Positions 46,116-59,551 of a stretch of 64,000 nucleotides of DNA are shown here, in pieces; position 1 is the stretch's first letter, and each line of letters begins with the position of its first letter. The stretch covers positions 29,255,668 through 29,319,667 of the forward strand of contig NC_089234.1 of assembly GCF_963924675.1 (NCBI RefSeq), written 5' to 3'. The notes under the pieces were generated by a model, which saw only the letters and a program-made list of their open reading frames with translations, searched no databases and was not told the origin of the DNA. The position numbers and the translations under genes are program-made. The DNA comes from Phocoena phocoena. Lineage: Eukaryota; Chordata; Mammalia; Artiodactyla; Phocoenidae.

Positions 46116-46599
46116 CTATCATCATCATCCTTATCATTAATTTCTGTATTTGAAGGGGGACATTCTGTTCAAATGGTAGAGGGAATTTTATTCTTTCTAG
46201 GAGAGTGATATCTAAGCATTTCTCCTAAGCAATCATAACTAGCTGTCTTCTGGTTATAACCTTTAATGTAGTCAGAGATACTTAAAATTGAAAATCTGAT
46301 ACTTAAGCTCCCTCATTTATTGTGGAAGACTCTTATATCATCCAATTCTATGCACTTGATTTGTCAAAGGGAGCAGATAGCAGTTTTCAAGCACACAGAA
46401 ACTTAGGGAAAATTTAATTATGCGTGAGGATTTGTAGAAAAGTCTACTTGAAGATGAAGCAGCCAAACAAAAAAGGAGTCATGATGGAGAAATTATGATA
46501 AAAAGATTGGTTGTAAATATCAAATGAATTTTCTATATTTAAATATTAAGATTAAAAATTACAATTCAAATTGTTGAAATTACAGTTAAAGATAAACAT
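46116..46599. other. AT-rich sequence, no gene recognised
   Basis: Nothing specific recognised. Confidence 0.4.
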
Positions 46600-48990
46600 A
46601 AAAACTTTCACTTCAAGAATGATGGAGTATACATACTTTTCCTTATTCCTCTGATTAAGTACAACTAAAAGCCCTAGCCATTATTTATAAAACAAACATG
46701 AAAAAATTCTGAAAGGTGCAGAGAATAAGGTAGATTGGGAACCAGGGAACAAACAGTACAGTGGAGAGCTTCCTGGTTTGGGTTTTTTTTGCCTCATATT
46801 TCCCAGAGTTCGTTCTAGAAAAGCTGGCAACCCAGAAGCACCAACGGATACAAACAAAAAATGTCCCAACAAAAGCCAGTTCTCTATAGCCGGAGGACCA
46901 GAAAAGGAACAACCTAGCAAAACAGAAAACTTTTATACAATAACCATTCTATTCCAGTCACGCAACCACTGGAAAAAAAACTGTGGTACCATCCCCACCC
47001 CTACCCCTGCCAGCAAAAGCCAAGCAGGGAGCTGAGACTGTCCCCCTGGCCAGGCTATAATAAGGTATCTCAGTGCCCCCATTGGTGAAGACCTAGTGAG
47101 GAGTGCCGGGACTTTCATTCCTGCTAGGTTATAACAAAGACCCCCTCCACCATCCCCACTCATTGTTAGTGGAGACCGAATGGAGAGCTGGGATTCCCAC
47201 CCCCAGCTGTTAGAAATGAAGTGCCTCTTCCCCTCCCCCCTGGGATGCTGTCAGAGGATACCTAGTGGAGACTCAGGACTTTTACCACCACCCAGAAGTA
47301 ATGAGGTTACTCCCCACCCACGTGAGTGGAGGCCACATGGGGAGAAGTAACAAGGTACTCCTACCCTTGAAGTCAGGTTAGTATATCAATGGAGGCCTAG
47401 TGGGGAGCTGAAACTCCTACACCCATACAGCAGTAAGGAGGTTCCCTAATCCATGAGTGTCAACGGAGGCCAAGTAAACCAGACCTGTCAAACCAGGCAG
47501 TAACAAGGCAGTATTCCTTCCTTACCCTGCCAGAGTGGTGTCATAGGAGGCCAACCAAAACAAGATTTAAGATCCAGAGTCATATAATGCAATACCCCAA
47601 ATAACCAGATGTCATGTGAAAATCACTTGTCATACCAAGAACCAGAGAAATATCAACTTCAATGAGAAAAGGTAATCAATAGATGCCAACATTGAGATAA
47701 CAGAGATGCTTAAATTATGAGGATGTTAAAGCAGCTGTCACAAAAATATTTCAGTGAGCAATTACAAATACTCTTGAAACAAATGAAAAAAATAGAAAGA
47801 TAGCAAAGAAATAGGAAGTCTCAACAAAGAAATAAATGATATAAAGAACCAAATTGAAATTTTAGAATTGAAAGTACAAAAAGCGAAATAAAAAATTCAG
47901 TGGATAGGCTCAACAGCAGAATGGAGGAGACAGATTTAAAAAAGTCAGTGAACTTGAAGATACAATAACAGAAATTACACAATCTTAACAACAGAGAAAA
48001 ACAAAGACTGTATTTAAAAAAAAAAAAAAAAAAAAAGAATGATCCTCAGGGATCTGCAGGACCAAAACAAAAGATCTAACATTTATGTTGTTTGAGCCCC
48101 AGATGAAAGCAGGTGAGACTAAAAAATTACCTAAAGAAATAATGGCTGAAAACTTCCCTTATTTGGCAAAAGACATAAACCTATAAATTCAACAAACTGA
48201 GTAAACCCCAAACAGATAAACTCAAAGAAATCCATACCAAGATTCACCATACTCAAACTGCTGAAAGCTCTGTAATATCTTGAAACCAGTAAGAGAAATA
48301 GCAGCTTAATTATAGGTAAAAAGCAATTCAAATGACAGCAGATTTTTTTCATCAGAAATCACGGAGGCCAGAAGAAAGTGGCACAACAATGTTTTAAGGA
48401 CTGAAGGAAAGAATTGTCTACCTAGTATTCTATATCCAGCAAAAATATATTTGGGAATGAAAGGAGAATCAAGACATTTTCAGATGATGGAAAACTAAGA
48501 ATTTGTTGACAAAGACCTACCTAAAAGAATGGGTAAAGTAAGTTTTCTAAAAAGAAAGGAAATGATAAAAGATGGAAACTTGGAACATCATTTAGGAGAA
48601 AAAACAAACAAAAAGGCAAAAGGCAGAAAAAGGCAATAGACTTTCTTTCTCCTCTTGAGTTTTCTAAATTATGATTGATGGTTGAAGCAAAATTATCACA
48701 CTGGCTGATGTGGCTGTCAATGTTGTAGAAAAATAGGAGTAATACCCTTATCTTTCACAGAGGCAGTTGATATATACCGTCTAAAGTTGAACATAGTTAA
48801 AGCAAAAGCATTATGACTCCATCTTTTAAAATTTTTTATAAAAAAACATTTTAAGGAACTAGTATCTGATATATCAGATAACGTTGCTCTAAAATTATTG
48901 ATATCAGACTTTATTATGCATATATGTATGTATACATGTGTATGTATGTATATAGAGATATATGTATACAGACATACAGAGCTGAATGGC
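46600..48990 (+). mobile_element. Old L1 (L1M-type), 5' UTR and ORF1
   Basis: A GC-richer 5' UTR (46720-47560) with repeated 'ggccaagt/ggagacc..gtggggagct' units is followed by ORF1 remains: 'gaaccaaattgaaattttag' (47847-47866), 'gaagtcagtgaacttgaaga'-like, 'caaactgctgaaagctctgt' and 'ctatatccagcaaaaatata' (48431-48450). A poly(A) run is at 48016-48036. A (TGTA)n-rich end lies at 48917-48968. No frame remains. Confidence 0.75.
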
Positions 48991-49679
48991 ATGATTTTCT
49001 CTGAATGTTGATAAAGGTGGTGCATTGAGATTTGGTTTAATTACTAAATTCTTTGTACTATTTGTTATCATGTTTAAGTTTTAAAATGAGTATGTATTTT
49101 TGTAACAGAATTATTTTTATTGTATTTTTAAATTATGAATCAAAAGAATATAGCAATTAAAAATAATCTGTTTAAAGGAAAACTGTAAAATATTAATGAT
49201 ACTCAAATTAAATTACAGAAAAATGCAAATACTGAAATTTAAAATATCCTACCAGAAATGGTTTCTTTGGGAGCTCAATTCACGTACCACACAACACAAG
49301 AAGCAACGTTATATTTACCCTGATCTTGAAATCTAACTAGTAGATGGATCTCTCCATCTCAGTCTCTATCTGTCTCTCTTAACACGTATATACACACACA
49401 TGCATGTGTGTACGTACACATATATTCATGATATTGATAAATAGTTCCTTTTAATGCTTTATATGGTGAGAGCTAGCCTTTCTTTTAAAACAAAGACATG
49501 GCAATTGTTGTGAAAAGAATTATTTTGATGTAAGGTTTTTCTCCAGGTGAAATATTCTACACAGTGAGTATACTTCAAGGAGGTGTAGCTCTATGACATT
49601 GAGTTTGCTGGGAATAAAAGTTAGATGCAGGAACAAAAATATACAGAGTATTGGTGAATGTAGCTAGAGGAGCAGTTTG

Positions 49680-49680
<1 letters not shown>
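48991..49680. other. AT-rich sequence, no gene recognised
   Basis: No gene. A short ACACACATGCATGTGTGT-like palindrome occurs near 49394-49412. Confidence 0.4.

Positions 49681-49681
<1 letters not shown>

Positions 49682-49723
<42 letters not shown>
49682..49723. repeat. (GT)21 microsatellite
   Basis: Perfect GT run, likely polymorphic. Confidence 0.96.
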
Positions 49724-49725
<2 letters not shown>

Positions 49726-50299
49726 ACATGCACAGTTATGAGTGCTGGGTGCCTAGAAGTAAGCAACATCATCAGAGGAGAATTGAACCTCTGGTTTTCC
49801 TGCTTGTCTGATACATGCTAGTTGTACATATGATTTCATTGACAATGATGATGCCTAAATGAATCTACCTCAAACTATGGCTGTCCCTCAGAGTTAATAC
49901 TCAAATTTTCACCAGAGGCCTAGTGGAGAATACTGGATGTAGAGTCAAAAGGCCGCCACCCACTGATATGTGACTTCCATTAATTGACCTCCCTTCCAGT
50001 ATTCTAGATTTCATGTCCTCTCTGGTCATTAATAATCACCTTAGTCATTGTTTTCACCCTGGACTCAGTTTGCCTAGATATAGAAGAATATGATCTCTCC
50101 CCTCCTCAGCTGTCCTTGCATGATATTAGAATTCAGCCCATTGTTGAGAGTTACCCAGTCAATTCAAACTAGAATTAATTAGAGTTCTCTGGGTTAATCT
50201 TTTTATTTTCATACTGGGGACCATTTCCTCTCAAAGGACAACATTTTTATTATGCACTGTTTGTCAAACAGATCAGTTGGTTGAATGGAGTTTTGTTAT
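49724..50299. other. Unique sequence, no gene recognised
   Basis: No exon-like, RNA-gene or repeat signature seen. Confidence 0.4.
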
Positions 50300-50755
50300 A
50301 ATGAATACCTATGCACTAGGAAATCTAACACTAATTGCTTTAATAAATAAACCCCCAAATCTCAGTGGCTTAACAATAGAAGTTTGTTTCTCACTAATGT
50401 CACATCCAATGCTGAGGTACCTGGTGGATGGCCTTTTATGTGATATTCCAGGACCCAGGTTTTTTCTGTCTTGGGCTTCTCTTTGGAGACTCTTCCATTC
50501 ATCTGGCAATGGAGAAAAGAGACTATAAGGAAGGACATGACTTCTTAATTTCTGCTCAGAAGTGATACACATCTCCAACTACTTCAGCCTAACGTGACAC
50601 ATTACTTCTGCTCACAATGCTTTTACCTGTTTAGTCTTATGGGCACCCCTCTTGTGATGGAGGCAGAGGTATAGTAGGTTCTGGCTAGGCAGCTGCTTCT
50701 TGACAACAGCTCTGCAATGTGGAAGGGGGGCACAAAATTTTGGTGGTCAATAAAT
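50300..50755 (-). mobile_element. MaLR-type (MLT1-like) LTR, reverse
   Basis: 'aataaacccccaaatctcag' (50346-50365), 'tggcttaacaatagaagttt' and 'aagtgatacacatctccaac' follow the antisense of an MLT1-type LTR. Solo and decayed, no internal genes. Confidence 0.62.
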
Positions 50756-53740
50756 TGTCTCCACCCTATCCAGAGGAGCAAGCCCAGGTGAATGCGGGGC
50801 TTACCTCATGTACCTCTCCCCTCTCAAGGATCACAGCTTGAGTTGGCTGCTCTCCGATTCCTTCAAACAGTTGTTTTATATATTTTGTGTTGGATTTCAG
50901 GTTGTCTATGACAGAGGGTAATTCTGATCTATTCCATGATGGCTAGAACAGGAAGTACTACTTAACTTGGTTTTAACCTAGCATTTCTTAAACTTATTTG
51001 ACCATGGAGCCCCTTTTCTTCATGTAACAATTACTAATAAAATACTTTGAAAAACATTTTTGCAAGGAAAAGAGTAAAGTTATACCACCTCCATTCCTTT
51101 ACTTATCTCCCCAGGTTTTTGCTTTTGTTGTTGTTTTGCTTTTGTTTTTATTTGTTGTCATTGTTTTGTTTTCTTGAGAAATTTCAGTTTAGCTCAATAT
51201 TGTTTAAGTGGTCGAGATAGTTGAAGTAGGCAAGACTAAAGGAAGTTGAAAAGCACCTGTACTTGATTACAGGACAAATGAACTAAGCGCAGTAGTCTGC
51301 ATAGCTCTCCCACTTGGCAGAACAGAGAGGAAAGTTTTCGGTATCTGTCGCCTAGTACCTACTTGGTCTCTGGTTTCCTAGTTACTGTAGGAGCCACAGT
51401 TTATAATCTGCAAACAGAGAGTGTTCACGAGACACTATGTGTGAAACAGCTAGCAAATAAGAAGGAACTTAATACATATACGGCTCCTCCCTTCCTCATT
51501 CTCCTTTCTGTGTTCTCCTAGTTAGCAATGCACTAACCTAATTATAGTTAAGTTAGTTGTGCTATTCAGCTACAATGACAATTATATGAAAAGAGGTCAG
51601 GGAAAGGATGTGGTAACTGTATAAGCTCCCAATTTACAAACCCTGATTTAAAATAAATACTGCACATAGATGGTTAGATTCCAGTGACTTAGACCCTGCC
51701 ATTCCTATTATTGATGACCCACAATTAGATTGACCATGAAGCTAATGACTTAAGCTTCAAGCCCTTCACTTGCATTGGTTCCTAGGAGTGCTGGGAGTTG
51801 ATGAGAATTGCAGAATTTCTAGGTGGTGAGGGGGAAGCCTTGCTGTGTAAACATTTCTGGTAAATTGCCTAAAGAGCTCTGAGAAAAAAGGGACTTGAAA
51901 ATTTTTTTCTGGGAATTTGTTGTGATTTATTTTGTCATTCAAAATAAATATTTATTTTTGTACCTAATTTTGTCTTTTGTACTTTTGATTTCCTTTTCTT
52001 AAAGAGGGTCTCACAAATTGTTTACATTTCAGACTTGAAACACACGGATCCACTCCTGCTCACACTCTTGGTGCCATCACGTGCTGCTACCCTGAAAATT
52101 CCCAGAGGTGCCCTGCTCAGAGCCCCCTCTGATAGCTGGAGCTGCAGATGGCTTTCCTATCCCTCTCCTTCCCTGCTCCCCTAGAGCTCTTCTCATCACT
52201 GCTAGGATCAAGGGCCAGCTGCTCCAGCCCCTGCCAAGACAAAGCGTCTCTCCACATGCACTGTGTTCACTGGGGAGAATGATTAGGGCCTGAAGCTCAG
52301 GACCCAAAGTGTGCAAGGAATTAGGAGAGAGAAAAGTTCAAGAAAATGGGGCCCTTGGGACAGTACTTGAGCCTTAGGGCCACCCTTTTGGCTCACTGTG
52401 GGTTAGATTATACAGATACTCATGCTTTCATTAAATATATTTTTTGAGTACCCATTATGTGCCTGAGGGATTGCCCACCACCCTGACCTTTACTTGTATA
52501 ATTTTTCAGTGATAACATTTTTCCAGGGTACAAACTCTTTGAAATTCCTGAACTGCAACCCTTTAGTCAGCTGGGTGGCTCCTGTATGGATTATATAGGA
52601 ACTGGTTGAAGAAAGCCAAAGAAAGCCTATATTTTGTAGGATTTTTTTTTTCTAACAGTATTCATTTCATTCAAGCTCCACCTGCTCAAAGTAGTTCTGA
52701 ACACAAGATGGGAAGACTGATCCATAGCAAAGAAGATGAAGAATAGTGTAGCCTCAGAAAGAAAACCTAAAGGCGTATGTGAGAAGAATGTGCTCAGTAG
52801 GAACCCAGAGTGAGGCCTTTGGAGGAGGGGCAGATACAACTTATAAAGCTTTGGAGAGACTAGAGTCAGCCTCTAGTCTGACTGATTTCAAGGTGTCAGA
52901 ATACCTTTTATAGGTCAACAGTTGTTCTAATGATTATCCAAGCTTCTCCTCATCCAGTGGGGAAGGCCCCAGTTTTATGGAATTACCTACCCAGGCAGGA
53001 GGTTGGGTGTAAGAATTCTGAGCAGACTGCCCCTCCTCCCTGAAAGCAGCAGGCTGCAAAATAGGTCCGGAAATTCCTGAGCATTGGGAAGCCAGCACTA
53101 ATGCAATTACCTGAAATAAAAGAAGAGGTCAGATAATAAGGGGCAAAGGTTTTTCCTTTTAAAGTAAAGAGCCCGGTAAACAAAACCAGCTGCCCCTGGA
53201 CAACAAACTCTCCTCATTAAATGTTTTAAGAGGCTAATGGGCATAAGTGGCTTATTAGAGTACAATCCTGAAGACTAAATCTAGGAGCCTAGAGAAAGGG
53301 GGGAGGGGAATCAGGGTTAAAACCTGGCTGGCAGAGAAGAAAGGAGATGAGACCCGACCCCTGGCAGAAGATCCCTAACTGGCCAGAATGGAATTAAAAT
53401 ACGAGTGAGATGATTTCACCTGGAGTCTCTAATATTTCTGGCAGTATCTCTGCCATACGGGCTTGGGAATCTCAGCTGGGAGAGTTTTAAATTTATACGC
53501 TAGTGGAATAGGATCTGGAGTAAGTTTTTAAAATAACTAATTATGGGAAATTTTATGTGTATTTACTATGGAAAGTCTGAAAGGGTACAAGGCAAAATGT
53601 TAACAGAGTTTCTCTAGGTGTTGGGTTCATCAATGATTTTTCATTTTCATATTTTAATCTTGTTTATGTGCATTTTCTAATTTGTCTATAATGAGCACTT
53701 GTTCCTTTTATAATCAACAGATAAAGGGCAATATTTTAAA
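50756..53740. other. About 3 kb of mostly unique sequence
   Basis: A decayed hAT MITE-like piece may lie at 50975-51060 and a short L2 end near 52425-52465. 'acatttcag' at 52025-52033 is an acceptor-like site followed by a 50-codon frame to a stop, without homology. A G-rich purine stretch is at 53296-53320. No gene called. Confidence 0.4.
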
Positions 53741-54213
53741 TACAGTAAGTCCCCACCATACAAAAGAGTTCCGTTCCAAGAGCATGTTCATAAGTCCAGT
53801 TTGTTCGTAAGCCCCCAAAGTTAGACGAGGTACCCAACTAACACGATCGAGTATAGAGTACTGTACTGTAACCAGTTTATAATACTTTTCACACAAATAA
53901 TACATAAAAAATAAATACAAAAAATAAAGAAAACATTTTTAATCTTATGTAGAGTACCTTGAAAAGTACAGTAGTCCAGTACAACAGCTGGCATCCAGGG
54001 GCTGGCATCGAGTGAACACCAGGCAAGAAGAGTTACTGACTGGAGGAGGGAGAGGAGGTGGGAGATGGTAGAGCTGAAGGATTGTCAGCAATAGAGGACG
54101 GAGGGCGAGCTGCAATTTCACGTGAACTAACTTACGTGATTGGACATGCAAATGCACAGTCACATCTTTGAAAGTTCGCAACTTGAAGGTTCATGTGTAG
54201 GGGACTTACTGTA
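53741..54213. mobile_element. TcMar-type DNA transposon with perfect 14-bp TIRs
   Basis: Starts TACAGTAAGTCCCC and ends GGGGACTTACTGTA, a perfect inverted repeat that includes the TA target. 473 bp, so nonautonomous. 'tacccaactaacacgatcga' lies inside, and a 78-codon minus-strand frame (54181-53945) has no transposase motif. TA flanks and TIRs point to Tc1/mariner (Tigger-like). I do not fix the family name. Confidence 0.88.
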
Positions 54214-56560
54214 AGATGAAAGGTATTAAACTAGAAATAAAATTTAAAACTAAGAAGAGCAAGAGAGTTGGTGAATGAATTGGTATGTAGTTCCATTTAA
54301 CTTGTATACTCTGCCATCTTTGCCACCTCCCCAGGCATGTGCTTCATATGACCTGCCAATGTAGAGGCCAGCCGAGGAAGGAATGATGGTTGCCAGGACT
54401 GAGCACAGGCTGTTTGTCCACACACAAAGGCTTCAAGCTCATTGCATTTGTAGTAATAGTTCACAGAAAGGTTATTTCTGCACAGCCTCTCCTGGCTTCA
54501 GCTTTTAGTTGAACAGCTCAGCCATTTGTGGTGTGATCCTAGGAGATGCTGAAATTTCAAGAGAGCTTCGAGGAGGACTATGATTTACCTAAAATTATCA
54601 GGGTTTATGTGGAAGATGCCAAAGCACCTCTAATTGGCAAATTTCCTTCCTCTCTCTTTCCTTCCCTCAATCCTTCCTTTCTTCTCTCATTTGTTTGGTC
54701 TTCTGGTGACTTTGTATCCATTACTAAACTAGTTAACTCTTCAGGAGAGACCAGTTGGTAGCTCAGAATCATCTTTATCTTCCCAGTGAAGAAGACAGAG
54801 GAAAGCAGAGAGACTTGCCCCCAGGTCACTGGACAGTCTGGTGGAATCCAGTCCTAGTTCCACTTACCCAGTCTTGGTTAGAAATCACCATCTTTACCAT
54901 TTTTAACAATTTATTCTTACCAAGTGTCATCACAGGCTATCACGTCCAAATCTAAATGATGTATTAAGCCCTTTAGTACAGGCAGCCACTATCAGAGAAT
55001 CAAAGCTCTGTAACAGGCAGGAGTTTTTCAGATAACCACAGATTGTTGACATTGAATGTTTTCTTAGAAGCTTCACATTTATGAAGGGTAAGTGCAGCAA
55101 GCTAATTGTCCAGGGTTACCCATGAAAAAGGCTCAGGTATTTATCAACTCATACCTATGGTTAAATTATCCCCTCTCTTAAAAAAGAATACTAAATTCTG
55201 GAGGACCAAAGTTCTTATTTCCATAGTGCAATATAAATGTGGGTTTATGTTTGCAAATAAAGCTGCTGAAACTTCACAGTATAATATGGGAATTCCTTTG
55301 GCATCCAAGTGTGAATCTGACTCAGACCGAAATTATTAAAACGACACTGTGATGGGGGGAAGGAAGGGACTGGGGAAGGGCTGGGGAAGGAAGGGACTCT
55401 TATTTGGGCCAAAGATAGAGGCAATGTCCAGGGCCGTACTTGAGAATTTTAGAGGGTCTCTGCCATATCTGTTAACTTCTCTGATTCTCCTAGAGAGCTC
55501 ATCTATGGCCGTGGCTCCATTCATTACTTACAAACTGAAGAAAACAACCTGGTCAACATTTTCTGTCTCAATTTTTCTCTGTGCTGACTTCTCACATCTT
55601 CAAGTACCTGTTGCATATTTTCTCTTTGATATTCTCTGGGTCTTTGATATCTCAAACAGAATAATTTATCTCCTTTGACAAACCTAAAACCCAGTCTGAC
55701 TAGCCTACGTGTACTTGGTACCAATGTTCTCAAAGACATTCTCTCTCATTAGCTCATGGTCATCGACTCCCTTCCTGTCTCTCTTATGCTCTACAGAAGC
55801 TTTATTTTATTAGTTCTTTTTTCACAGGCTCTCACTTTTACTTTTTCCGTGATCTCCCTTACTTAGACCCAGATTTCTTCTTGCCTGCACTGTTGAGATA
55901 AGATAACCTTGTCACACTGGTTTCCTGCCTGGAGCTTTCCCTGCTCCAGTCTAATTCATAGCCCACAGGAATAGCCTGAGACCAACTGAGAATGATTGAA
56001 TCCAGCTTGTTAGGTTAAAATTGGGGACAAAAATAGGCTCTAAAAAGCTTAAACCAAAGTTTTTACTGGAATTCCTCCCCCACATGTCACATGAAGGAGG
56101 AATTGGACTATTCCGGGTCCAAGAAAACAGCCATTGAGTGAACAGTAAGAGGGAGCCAATTTTGGACCCATGGTAGAAGAGCCTTCCCTGGATCCGAGCT
56201 GTGGTACAGTGGAACAGTACTAGTAGTGTATGAGAGTGAGTTCCCTGTCCTAGATAATAACTTCTCAGGGACGTTGTCACAGGCTTACCTACTTCAGACC
56301 ACATGACCACTAAGGTCTTTTCAAACTCCAGGTTTTTGCAACATAATCACAGCCCTCTCCACCTCTCTCTTTCTCTCTGCCTCCCACCTACTGGAAATCC
56401 AGAGTCCATTTTTGCTCCTCCATAATTCCCTAATTCCAAATCCTATGGTGGATGAACATACTGTCTTTCTCCAGACAGATGTTCCCCTGCTCACCCCATC
56501 CCATGGCTTTTCAGTCTAGGTTGCTGCCACCTTGGGTATTTAAGTAACCTGGAGGGTAGT
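54214..56560. other. About 2.3 kb of mostly unique sequence
   Basis: It has a tandem-like GGGAAGGAAGGGACTGGGGA purine block (55354-55398). A minus-strand frame of 71 codons (55739-55524) ends at a good donor-like GTAAGTAA (55531-55524) but has no convincing acceptor. A plus-strand frame at 54546 begins with a plausible peptide but lacks a donor. Neither is called. Confidence 0.4.
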
Positions 56561-56566
56561 TTTGGT

Positions 56567-56765
56567 TATTGAATACCTTTTATGTGCCAGTTTCTGTGCC
56601 CAGAATTTCTTCTCATTTTTATCGGTACAGTAACCCTGTGAAAATACTGTAGGGTTGGGGTTCTTTTTTAACTGATTTTAAAGAAGGGGAAACCCAGTAT
56701 CATATAGGTAGTATGTGGCAAAGCTGGGACTGAACCAAGGTTTTCTAACTCCAAGTTTCGTGTAC
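56567..56765 (-). mobile_element. MIR SINE
   Basis: 'ataccttttatgtgccagtt' (56573-56592), 'cagtaaccctgtgaaaatac', 'gtatgtggcaaagctgggac' and 'tgaaccaaggttttctaact' are antisense MIR in order. Confidence 0.8.
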
Positions 56766-57499
56766 TTGAGAAAAGAGACCAAAGGAAGGAGGGGAAGAGT
56801 GGAGGTCCCTCAACCGTGGGCCGTGGATTTTGTGGGATAGGAAGCATGTTCACAGGGAATCCTACATATTGAAAAAGTACATCTGGCACTTTTATCTCAA
56901 TGAGCATTAAACTATATGTGTTGCCAGCAAAACTTATAAACTCTGCTGTTTAAAATAGTTACTGGGAGCTAACAAAGAAAAAAGAGGAAACTATAATATA
57001 TTTGACTAGAACATAAAAGAACACTAATTACAGTACATTTTTATCATATGCGTAATCATCATGTAATATAGTACAAATGTTCATGTCCTTCAATGTGTGT
57101 TACATTAACATTTCATGAATTATTTTTAATTTGAACACTACAGTGTTTTAACATGCCTAGCTTTCAGGTAGTATACTATTTAATCACAACTTTTAAAAAA
57201 TTGGAGGTGCTGACAGTGGAGCACTAATAGAAAGAGGTTTGTGAGGTAATGGACATGGACATTACCAGCTCTGTGTGTTGCACATAATAAATGTTTATTG
57301 GATCTAAGTCTAGCATCTGTACCAGGAATGAGGTGAAAGGTCATGTCATTGGTTTGTTTTATTCCCTAATATAAGTAACCACCCAGATTTTCAAAAGCAT
57401 GTACCCTTTGAGACAGTCATCTCACTTTTAGAATTCTGTACACACAGTCAGGCCCCTATTGTTTATGACCCCATCTTTGTGAGCTGAAAATTAGAGAAA
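56766..57499. other. AT-rich sequence, no gene recognised
   Basis: Only a short L2/MIR-like end ('aataaatgtttattgg', 57287-57302) was noticed. Confidence 0.4.
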
Positions 57500-57745
57500 T
57501 CAGAAAAGAACTAACAGTTGTTGAGTGCCTACTATATGCCAGACACTTTAGGTTTATCTGCTTGATCTTCAAACAATCCTGAGTAGTAGATATGTTACCT
57601 CTCTCTTAAGAATAAGAAAACTGAGGCCCATAAAGGCCAAGCATCTTGCCCAAGATCACATAGGTAGTAAATACCTGCCTTGGAATTTGATCTCAGACAT
57701 CTCTGGCTCCAAAACCCATACTCTTTTCGATATACAAATGATTTA
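57500..57745 (-). mobile_element. MIR SINE, near full-length
   Basis: 'gttgagtgcctactatatgc' (57519-57538), 'gataagaaaactgaggccca'-like (57610-57629), 'gcccaagatcacataggtag' and 'ggctccaaaacccatactct' are antisense MIR. Confidence 0.85.
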
Positions 57746-58945
57746 AACATTGGATTCTGTGAAAATGTGTGAGGTGGTGAGGGAGGCCAAGGGGAAGGCT
57801 GAGTGGAAGGAGCTCATCTCCCACCCTCACTTCAACCAGAGCACCTGGTTGAAAGTGCAATTACAAAAGAATTTTAACCATTCCACTACATCACATATTA
57901 GTATGGGAATTTAACATTAAAAGGAATTTTTTAGTACTAGAATTAGAATTATAGTTCTATAATACGTACTGAGAGGTTGGTGTCTTACTAAAAATGACAT
58001 AATCTATCATTATCCATCAGCCAAGGAGACCTAAGTGGATTGGAAAAGGCACCCAGGAGTCATAAGCATTGATTTTAATTAAATCGATTTAATTTGGAAT
58101 TTTGCAAAGATGAGTGTTGGGAGGTTTGAGATAATGAAGGTCACCTATTCCTGGACTTAGCCTTCAGAGTAAAGATTTACACAGAGAGTCCCCACAAAGC
58201 CAGATGGACCTGTTTTGGTTAAATGTTAACAATGTAGTATCAGCACAACTTGATGTCTCACTTAAGCTACCTAACAAAACTGGAGACACCACACTGATGT
58301 GTGCCAAACTTGTTGCTATTTTAGGAGAGGGCACCTGAACTTTAATCTGTCTGACTTATTTGTTTATTCATTTATCCGTTCATTTATTCTGGAGGTGGAA
58401 GGAGGTTGACTACAGGGTATTTTGCCCAGGGAAGTGAACTGGAGATGAACTCTTTGAGACCTGCTCACTGCACTAAATCAGATTTTTGTGGTTGGTGTTT
58501 TCTTATTTAAAGGTGTGGAAACCTTTCAAAATGTTTGAGTAGTCTTTCAAACCTCTCACATACCTTTATTATTTTAAGGTGGGGGTAGGGATGGTATGGG
58601 AGGGGTGTTAAATTACTTTCCCTATGGGGAAAACAACTAAGTTTTTCCCCATTACCCAATTGTGTTACAGAGTCCTGTCAGTTCCTATACAGCAATAAAT
58701 GCAGTTTCAATGGACAAAGGCTGAAAAAAATCACAATATTAGCCCACAAATGGAGGTGAAAATGAAGAGGTTAAAAAGTATATTATTTGTTTGAAAAGTA
58801 CCCAGGATCAAAACTTCTTTAGAATGTAAGAGCCCAAGTGAACCCTGGGCCCTTTCCTCAGGCAACAGAGACCTCTGGCTAGAGAAATATATTTGTAGTC
58901 TCCTGCTCGAGATTTTCTCTGATTCTTATTTTATTTTTATTCCAG
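57746..58945. other. Presumed intron sequence before the first supported exon
   Basis: No repeat family or further exon recognised in 1.2 kb. It ends in the acceptor of the exon at 58946. Confidence 0.4.
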
Positions 58946-59039
58946 TTGCTACATTGATGGCCGGGTGGTCAAGGTGATGGACTTCCTGAAAACTCGCCTA
59001 TTAGACACACTCTCTGACCAGATTAGGAAAATTCAGAAA
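58946..59039 (+). CDS. Penultimate coding exon of an unrecognised gene
   Basis: The acceptor is a strong pyrimidine-rich tract ending TTTTATTCCAG (58935-58945), and the donor is a consensus GTGAGTAA (59040-59047). Only one frame is open: after one base completing the previous codon it encodes 31 residues beginning CYIDGRVVKVMDFLKTRLL and ending DQIRKIQK. The exon leaves no partial codon at its end, and the next exon at 63929 continues in frame. Hydrophobic residues recur at 3-4 spacing, suggesting an amphipathic helix or coiled coil. I do not recognise the protein. Upstream exons were not found in the window. Confidence 0.6.
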
Positions 59040-59551
59040 GTGAGTAAAAATCTCTGGGGAAGAAAAGGAGTGAGTTTGGGGGTAAGGCGAGGAAAATGTC
59101 ACAGGGTTCCAGCTGGGTGTTAGCACTGTGGGTAGAAAAATAGTGCAGTCTGGATTTGCATGGCCAAGAGGTGCCTCTCACAGCTGATGATTGCTGTTTA
59201 TTGCTTTTCAGATTAAGAAGGGTTTGAATGTAGCATATCCAAGTTTAAAAGCTTCTCTATTTTAATAACAAACATTTTGTAACAGTTGGCTTCTAAATTG
59301 TGAGTTTCTTAAGGGAAGAATAGGTTTACTTTCTTTTTGCAGGAGTTTATTTTGGGTTAGTTTAGGAGAGAATGATTACATTCATTCAGTGGAGTTGTGG
59401 TCTGGGATATCGGCAATTCTGAGCCACATTTACACTATTCCTAGGTGTCTTAGAATCAGCCAAGTAACATCTTACTTTTGTAGAGATGTTGGAGAAGATA
59501 AGCTTAAATTAAGCAATTGTATGTAGGTCCTACTGGCACGATACCTGTGGT

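Noticed and set aside
48917..48968. TGTA/TATA-rich stretch as a possible promoter
   Set aside because: Simple repeat at the end of an old L1. No transcript or gene start nearby.
52034..52200. Acceptor-like 'acatttcag' followed by about 50 open codons
   Set aside because: The frame reads as low-complexity peptide, no donor or poly(A) context was seen, and it is not in the phase needed for the exon at 58946 in any obvious way.
54546..54761. Frame beginning MLKFQESFEEDYDLPKIIRVYVEDAK, looking exon-like
   Set aside because: No acceptable donor follows, the acceptor (gatcctag) has a poor pyrimidine tract, and the frame runs on into low-complexity sequence.
55524..55739. Minus-strand frame with RYQRPREYQRENMQQVLEDVRSQHREKL and a GTAAGTAA donor-like site
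   Set aside because: No convincing acceptor and no matching exon nearby. One good donor by itself is expected by chance.
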